64,000 nt of DNA from Gastranaerophilus sp944325835 (GTDB lineage: Bacteria; Cyanobacteriota; Vampirovibrionia; Gastranaerophilales; Gastranaerophilaceae): contig OZ007029.1 of assembly GCA_963931575.1 (NCBI GenBank), positions 1,302,001-1,366,000 on the forward strand, written 5' to 3'. Shown here in pieces: positions 59,094 through 64,000 of the stretch (positions are counted from its first letter, which is position 1; each line of letters begins with the position of its first letter). The notes beneath the pieces were generated by a model. That model worked only from the letters and a program-made list of their open reading frames with translations, ran no database searches and was not told where the DNA came from. A program made the position numbers and the translations under genes.

Positions 59094-59186
59094 ATAGGGA
59101 ACTAATGTCCTCAATACCTAATTTTGCGGGTAAGGCACGCCCCCCCCCCCCCCCGTACTAATACTTACACTTCTACGTTTTTCCAT
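59056..59186 (-). other. Phase-variable type leader with 15-G tract (locus D)
   Basis: ATG at 59186-59184, after GAAAGGATGGAAAA, reads MEKRRSVSIST into 15 G (59154-59140). As assembled, it ends at TAG 59120-59118. The pilin frame is open from the tract (GRALPAKLGIEDISSL) down to the prepilin core; 13 or 16 G would join them. Compared with loci A and C the start peptide has one extra codon, an in-frame 3-base insertion, consistent with selection on the frame. Confidence 0.7.
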
Positions 59187-59394
59187 TTTTCCATCCTTTC
59201 TTTTTGTCATAAGGCAATAGGTCATTAAGGCATTAGGGCAATAGGACTATTCTTTTTTTTCATTCGGTCATATTCCTTATTAACTCTTTAACCTATTAAC
59301 TTATTTCATCCATTTGGCCATAACGACTTTTTGCCCTATTGCCTTATTTACTTATTGCCTTCTTCATTATGTACCATTTTTCAAATTTAGTCAA
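59187..59394 (-). promoter_or_regulatory. Promoter and expanded repeat-rich 5' leader of prepilin locus D
   Basis: TTGACT (59389-59394), 17 bp, CATAAT (59366-59371) on the minus strand. The leader has GGCAATAAG units, a second block with TTAACTCTTTAACC-like sequence absent from loci A and C, then CCTATTGCC units. No gene lies in 59187-59446. Confidence 0.65.
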
Positions 59395-59446
59395 GACCGA
59401 TAGCACAGGGCTAATTAGGAAGCCGCCTTGACCGGCGGAGTCAAGC

Positions 59447-60994
59447 CTACTTATTTGCGAGTTCCGTGACCTCTGAAATTCTATATTGCAAAGCCTGCAT
59501 AAGGTGTGTGGTACGGATATCCTGCGAATTGTCCAGATCTGCAATTGTTCTTGCAAGTTTCAAAACACGGTCATACTTTCTGCCCGAAAGCTGATATGTT
59601 ACGATAGCAGATTTAAGCAGTTCTTGCCCTTGCTTATCTAATTGACAGTATTTGCGGATTAGCTTTGTATCAAGTTCGGAATTGGTCAAAATTCCGTCAT
59701 TTTTATATCTTTCAGCCTGAATTTTTCTTGCGTTCACAACGCGAGCACGGATATCGGCAGACGTTTCTTTTGCTGGCGCCATATTCAGCAACTCATCCGA
59801 GGTAAGCCGTGTAACATCTACCTGCAAATCAATTCTGTCAAGAAGCGGCCCCGATAGACGCGAAAGGTAACGGCTTATTTGAAATTCAGAGCAGGTGCAC
59901 TGTTTTTCTTTGTCGCCCAGAAAGCCGCAAGGACAAGGGTTCATTGCGCCAAGAAGTATAAATTTTGCGGGATAGGTAACAGAATGTTGTGCACGGGAGA
60001 TTACAATTTTAGAATCCTCAAGCGGCTGGCGGAGGACTTCAAGCACAGAACGCGGGAATTCAACCATTTCATCAAGGAAAAGTACACCTCTATGTGCGAG
60101 CGTAATCTCTCCGGGTTTAGGGTTAGACCCGCCGCCAATAATCCCGTTGGCAGACGCGGTATGGTGAACAGTTCTGAACGGACGCTTTGTCATAAGCGGT
60201 TTTTTCTCACTCAAAAGCCCCGCAATACTATAAATTTTTGTAAGTTCCAGCGCTTCCTGACGCGACAGAGGCGGCAAAATAGATTCAAAGCACTTGGCAA
60301 GCAGAGTTTTACCGGCACCCGGGGAGCCGACCATAAGCATATTATGCGCGCCGGCTGCTGCAATTTCCATTGCACGTTTGGCTTTTTGCTGGCCTTTTAC
60401 ATCTTTAAAATCATAAAAGAAATCTTCTTCCGCGGCGTCTTGCAAGTAATTATCCAAATTCACCTGCGTTTTCGCAATCGGCTCATCAAGGAAATGGTGC
60501 ACAACCTCATTTAAAGAAGCTGCGCCAAAAATATTAACGCCGTCAACAAGAGCCGCCTCATTTACATTATCCTGCGGCACGATTACATTTTCAATTCCAA
60601 AACTTTTTAAGCCCATAACGAGCGGCAAAACGCCCCGAACGCCCCTCAAAGCGCCGTCAAGCGAAAGTTCGCCGATAAAGGCATAACCTTTTAATTTTTC
60701 TTTTTCAATAACGTCCTCTTCACCCAGAATTCCGACCGCTATGGGCAAGTCAAAATGGGTTCCGACTTTTTTCAAATCCGCCGGCGCGAGGTTGACAATA
60801 ATTTTTTTAGACGGAAACGCCAGATCAGAATTTTTAATCGCGGATTTCACGCGTGACGCCGCCTCATTTATTGCGGTATCCGGCAGGCCGACAATAACAA
60901 TGCCCTGCTGCATTGCGTTTACAATATCAATTTCAACATCTACTTTGAACGCTTCCAGACCGATTACGCTTGCAGTATTAATCTTAATTACCAT
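59447..60994 (-). CDS. comM: Magnesium chelatase-like AAA ATPase (ComM/YifB)
   Basis: The 515 residues have the Lon-like N-terminal fold (IVGLPDTAINEAASRVKSAI), a P loop GSPGAGKTLLAKCFESIL, Walker B and sensor region VLFLDEMVEF, ILLGAMNPCPCGF with Cys pairs, and SGPLLDRIDLQVDV. ComM is a helicase that aids branch migration in natural transformation in other bacteria. Standard length. It lies downstream of prepilin D; whether pili and uptake are linked here is not known. Confidence 0.93.
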   Translation of the reverse strand: MVIKINTASVIGLEAFKVDVEIDIVNAMQQGIVIVGLPDTAINEAASRVKSAIKNSDLAFPSKKIIVNLAPADLKKVGTHFDLPIAVGILGEEDVIEKEKLKGYAFIGELSLDGALRGVRGVLPLVMGLKSFGIENVIVPQDNVNEAALVDGVNIFGAASLNEVVHHFLDEPIAKTQVNLDNYLQDAAEEDFFYDFKDVKGQQKAKRAMEIAAAGAHNMLMVGSPGAGKTLLAKCFESILPPLSRQEALELTKIYSIAGLLSEKKPLMTKRPFRTVHHTASANGIIGGGSNPKPGEITLAHRGVLFLDEMVEFPRSVLEVLRQPLEDSKIVISRAQHSVTYPAKFILLGAMNPCPCGFLGDKEKQCTCSEFQISRYLSRLSGPLLDRIDLQVDVTRLTSDELLNMAPAKETSADIRARVVNARKIQAERYKNDGILTNSELDTKLIRKYCQLDKQGQELLKSAIVTYQLSGRKYDRVLKLARTIADLDNSQDIRTTHLMQALQYRISEVTELANK

Positions 60995-61022
60995 ATACTA
61001 ATTTTATACGAAAAAATAAATT

Positions 61023-62687
61023 TTAACAAACTTTTTTCTGTTCGTTATTCTGCTGTTCCTGCTGGTTATGCTGAGCCGCCTGTTTTGCGTTATAATCTCT
61101 GCGCAGTTTATCGGTATATGTTCCGGCTTTATTCAGCAATAAGCCGGATATAAACCCTACAAAATGAGATTTTAACCCCGATACAAGCATTGAAGTCACA
61201 ACCATTGATGTCAGCATGCCTCCAATAGCAGGGATACCGTATTTCAGTGCAATAGAAGCCTGTGTATCTTTATCTTCTGTGCTTGCAAGCCCGATACCAA
61301 GTGACCCGAATCCCAGTAATATTGTCAAAAGGTCGGTAGGCGCAGAGCCTAAAGTTAAATCCCTGAGTTTATCAAAGTATTCAACACCTTCAATTTTAAT
61401 AGTGGTATCAAGTGATTTTACGGCAGTGCGAATTTCTTTTTGCAGTTTATTAAATTCTTTTTCCGGAAGCAGTTGTTTATAAATTTCAAGCATTTCATCA
61501 AGCGTGCCTTTTTGCTTAGAATTAAGAACTTCTTTTATAATACGGTTGTGTTCACTGACAGCTCCGATGATTTTATCATCATATTTATAAACATCTTTAG
61601 CCATAGTGACACTTTCTTTAAATGCATCAAGATTTGCGAATATTTCTCCTTTAAGTTTTTCAAACCGGACAGAATTGACATCGCAACTTTTAAGTTCGGA
61701 AAGCTGTTTATTAAGTTCTCTGAACAGTTTTTCAGACACAACATCTTTCGGGTTAATCATACGCTTATTCAGAATTACGTAGTCTGTAGCGGATTTAATC
61801 TTATCATACATATTATATGAAATTTCACTTCTTAGTTTATGTATGCCCTGCACTAAATTAGCCTTATCAATCGCAAGGAATTTATCTGCAATAAAGGTGA
61901 AATAGGTGTCTTTCTTGGTGAAATTATTTTTATTGCCAAAACTTGCGCCCCAGACTTTATCTTCCAGATCAGACATTATCTCTGACATCGTTCCACGGCG
62001 CTCTTTAACCTTTTGCATAGAAAAGTTTTCACTAAGCTTGCCGTTTACAGATTCACGTTTAAGTCCGAGAATTTTAATCCATTCGCCTACGGTTTTTGTT
62101 TGACCGTTAACCGTAACAAAGGCGTTCTTATCTTTTAAAACGAGTTCGCGTTCAACGTTAGATAAAAATTCATTCAAATTTTTAAACTTTTTGTTCATTG
62201 ATTTATAATAAACTTTAACGGTAAATTTACTTATATCGTCAAAGCAGCCGGTAATAGAATTGCAAGCTTTTTTAACAACAGGAACCCTGTCTGTGACCTG
62301 ATGTTTAAACCACAAATCTTTAAAGGACACAAGGTTATTTATTCCCTGAAACTTTTCGCCGGCCTTTAGAGAGGTTTTGAGTAATGTCCGGTAAAATATG
62401 GCAGCTTTTGAATTTGTTGACTCTTCTTCTATCTTTTTTTCAAGGAATATTTTAAATTTATCAAACTTCTTTATAACGCTTTTAGGCATAGCTTTAACTA
62501 TACCAAAACTGGTCAAACCGGCAATTAAAACCCCGAACCCGATTTTCATCCAGAGTTTTTTCTTGTCGATTTTATCATCCGGATTCAGCTCAGGCTGAAT
62601 ATAGTAGCCGTATTGCGGCTGCTTAAATTCGCTAAACTTCACAGTGGAAGTTGTATTCAAATTATTACTAACCTGATTTACTACCAT
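61023..62687 (-). CDS. Large hypothetical membrane protein
   Basis: No family recognised. I start at the ATG at 62687 (MVVNQVSNNL), after an upstream extension of 11 residues that looks unlike it. The 554 residues have one or two N-terminal helices (IGFGVLIAGLTSFGIVKAM), a long charged helical middle (about 70-420), and two or three C-terminal helices (LLTILLGFGSLGIGLAST, then GGMLTSMVVTSMLVSGL), with a Gln/Asn-rich tail (HNQQEQQNNEQKK). It may be a lineage-specific envelope protein. Confidence 0.65.
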   Translation of the reverse strand: MVVNQVSNNLNTTSTVKFSEFKQPQYGYYIQPELNPDDKIDKKKLWMKIGFGVLIAGLTSFGIVKAMPKSVIKKFDKFKIFLEKKIEEESTNSKAAIFYRTLLKTSLKAGEKFQGINNLVSFKDLWFKHQVTDRVPVVKKACNSITGCFDDISKFTVKVYYKSMNKKFKNLNEFLSNVERELVLKDKNAFVTVNGQTKTVGEWIKILGLKRESVNGKLSENFSMQKVKERRGTMSEIMSDLEDKVWGASFGNKNNFTKKDTYFTFIADKFLAIDKANLVQGIHKLRSEISYNMYDKIKSATDYVILNKRMINPKDVVSEKLFRELNKQLSELKSCDVNSVRFEKLKGEIFANLDAFKESVTMAKDVYKYDDKIIGAVSEHNRIIKEVLNSKQKGTLDEMLEIYKQLLPEKEFNKLQKEIRTAVKSLDTTIKIEGVEYFDKLRDLTLGSAPTDLLTILLGFGSLGIGLASTEDKDTQASIALKYGIPAIGGMLTSMVVTSMLVSGLKSHFVGFISGLLLNKAGTYTDKLRRDYNAKQAAQHNQQEQQNNEQKKVC

Positions 62688-62753
62688 ACTACTGATATAA
62701 AAACATAAAATTCCGTGCAATTGCTTATGCAGAATGAATGTAAGATATTTTTA

Positions 62754-63875
62754 TTACAAATTCTTAATAATAATCTTTGCAACTTCTTCAGAAGAAATTT
62801 TTTCAGAAAGCTGAGATTTAATTTTTTCTAAATCATTGATATGATTAGTCCGGTATTCATTATCGTAGAGAAGTTTTTCTGTTTCGGCAACGATATTGTG
62901 AACAGAAACTTTTCCCTGAATAATTTCTCTGACGATTTCTTTATCGACAATAATATTCGGGAGCGAAACCCTTTTAATACAGCGTACAAGCAGGTAAACA
63001 AGATAGAAAAACCACGGCCCGCGATAGGCAATTAACATCGGGGTCTGATAAATCGCGGCCTCAAGCGCAACCGTTCCGGAGGCAAGAATTAACGCATCCG
63101 AAACACTCAGCAGCTGTTGGTTTTCACCCTTAATCACTTTAAATTCCGTACCGTGCAGATACTTATTATAAACTTCATCCTTCAAATTAGGCGCGTGCGA
63201 AATACAAAACTGCAAATCCGGATGCCGGCGCTGCAATTCTTTTGCCGAAGCGACAAAAACATCCATAAGCTGCTTTAATTCAAAAGTTCTCGACCCCGGG
63301 AAAATTGAAACAAGTTTCTTGGCAGGGTCAAAGCCGTGTCGTTCAAAAAAAGCTTTTCTGTCAGCTTTTGCCGGCAATTGTGATACCAGCGGATGCCCGC
63401 AGTATTCAACAGAAATTCCTTTTTCTTCATACATTTTCTTCTCAAACGGGAAAATACAAAGAACTTTATCAATATATTTTTTAATGGTATTCAAGCGCCA
63501 TTTTCTGCTCGCCCAGACCTGAGGCGGAATGTAATAGAAAACCTTTATCCCTGCATGGTGAAGAAACTTTGCAATATTAAGATTAAACGCGCCATAGTCA
63601 ATCAGAAGCACCAGATCCGGCTTATACTCTTTTTCAAGATAATCAACAAGCCTTTTACCCAGTAACAGGTGGTCAAGAATGATTTTAGGCGTAAGCCCCA
63701 TTGCAGACATTTTATCGTGTGTTGCAAAAAGTTTTACCCCCTGTGATGCCAGCGCCTCTCCGCCGATTGCTTCGACTTCAATATCCATGCCTGATTTGCG
63801 CAAATTTTCTACGACCTTTGCAGCATGCATATCGCCTGAATGTTCACCCGTTACGATAAAAATCCGTTTCACCAT
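62754..63875 (-). CDS. lpxB: Lipid A disaccharide synthase
   Basis: Joins UDP-diacylglucosamine and lipid X into the disaccharide core of lipid A. The 373 residues have VTGEHSGDMHAAKVV at the start, DHLLLGKRL, IDYGAFNLNIAKFLHHAG, YYIPPQVWASRKWR and FPGSRTFELKQL, all LpxB motifs. It starts 3 bp after the lpxI stop. With lptB/lptG it implies LPS. Confidence 0.95.
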   Translation of the reverse strand: MVKRIFIVTGEHSGDMHAAKVVENLRKSGMDIEVEAIGGEALASQGVKLFATHDKMSAMGLTPKIILDHLLLGKRLVDYLEKEYKPDLVLLIDYGAFNLNIAKFLHHAGIKVFYYIPPQVWASRKWRLNTIKKYIDKVLCIFPFEKKMYEEKGISVEYCGHPLVSQLPAKADRKAFFERHGFDPAKKLVSIFPGSRTFELKQLMDVFVASAKELQRRHPDLQFCISHAPNLKDEVYNKYLHGTEFKVIKGENQQLLSVSDALILASGTVALEAAIYQTPMLIAYRGPWFFYLVYLLVRCIKRVSLPNIIVDKEIVREIIQGKVSVHNIVAETEKLLYDNEYRTNHINDLEKIKSQLSEKISSEEVAKIIIKNL

Positions 63876-63878
63876 AAA

Positions 63879-64000
63879 TTAAACCGCCATAATTACAATA
63901 TTGTGTTTATTTGCGTAATCAATTACTTCCTGCTGGTTAACAATAATAGTTTCGTTCGCCTCAACCGCAATCAAAGAAGCTTTGTATTTATTCATTGTCT
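63879..64000 (-). CDS. lpxI: UDP-2,3-diacylglucosamine hydrolase LpxI, C-terminal end
   Basis: Cut by the right edge; only the last 39 codons are seen. KASLIAVEANETIIVNQQEV and IDYANKHNIVIMAV match the C-terminal end of LpxI (DUF1009), where an IAVEAG-like strand and an Asp/Gln-rich helix are conserved. It lies 3 bp upstream of lpxB, the expected neighbour, since LpxI makes lipid X for LpxB. Identification rests on this short end and on context. Confidence 0.7.
   Translation of the reverse strand, partial: TMNKYKASLIAVEANETIIVNQQEVIDYANKHNIVIMAV

Noticed and set aside
1..64000. CRISPR array
   Set aside because: No regularly spaced direct repeats with unique spacers and no cas genes were found; repeats seen are palindromic elements or gene duplications.

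Overview
The window looks like a chromosome segment of a non-photosynthetic relative of Cyanobacteria, most likely the gut lineage Gastranaerophilales (Vampirovibrionia, formerly Melainabacteria). Three things point there. The ATP synthase operon has the cyanobacterial order a, c, b', b, delta, alpha, gamma, with no beta or epsilon. Lipid A and LPS genes (lpxI, lpxB, lptB, lptG) give a Gram-negative envelope. The metabolism looks anaerobic and fermentative (NrdD/NrdG and a biotin-dependent sodium-pumping decarboxylase, with no photosynthesis or respiration genes seen). DNA is AT-rich. The lineage is inferred from gene content, not from a 16S sequence.

Layout. 1-685: start of a truncated prepilin-like gene, its long leader, and a divergent promoter. 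685-10317, plus strand: ribE-ribBA, GNAT, agmatinase-like, ligA, a membrane protein, SIMPL, lptB-lptG, phosphodiester glycosidase. 10318-10911: hairpin-rich gap. 10912-16441: infA-rpmJ-rpsM-rpsK-rpsD-rpoA-rplQ-truA-rplM-rpsI. 16593-22104: second prepilin-like gene, a coiled-coil secreted protein, a PLP enzyme, VWA and phospholipase D proteins. 22205-25316: lysA-cdaA-YitT. 25369-31331: degenerate AICAR transformylase homolog, dCMP deaminase, GT9-queA-yidC on the minus strand, a frameshifted glucosaminidase, tRNA-Pro. 31473-35800: a prepilin with a self-cleaving S74 chaperone domain, then nrdD-nrdG. 35816-38966: tandem duplication of a lipase/membrane-protein unit with an antisense layout. 39000-43038: birA-oadG-oadA-oadB, minus strand. 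43121-48119: atp operon. 48221-49866: MinD-like ATPase and folD. 50000-51221: small genes including a ribbon-helix-helix protein between two paralogs. 51314-59186: third and fourth prepilin-like genes, tuf, xerC, a TPR protein, engB. 59447-64000: comM, a membrane protein, lpxB, lpxI.

The most unusual signal is a family of four prepilin-like proteins with a lectin-like C-terminus. Each begins with a conserved ATG-MxKxxS leader interrupted by an uninterrupted run of 12 to 15 G, followed by the prepilin core in another reading frame. In all four the same count (13, or 1 modulo 3) puts start and downstream leader in register. In this assembly all four are out of frame. This is the layout of contingency (phase-variable) genes. 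Three loci also share a promoter, a repeat-rich 5' leader and an 85-bp triple-hairpin element inside the leader.

Other points: two near-identical RNA hairpins inside the ribosomal protein operon, tandem hairpins with compensatory changes, the duplicated lipase unit whose strong promoter reads antisense through a membrane gene, and a PurH-like protein lacking its catalytic residues.
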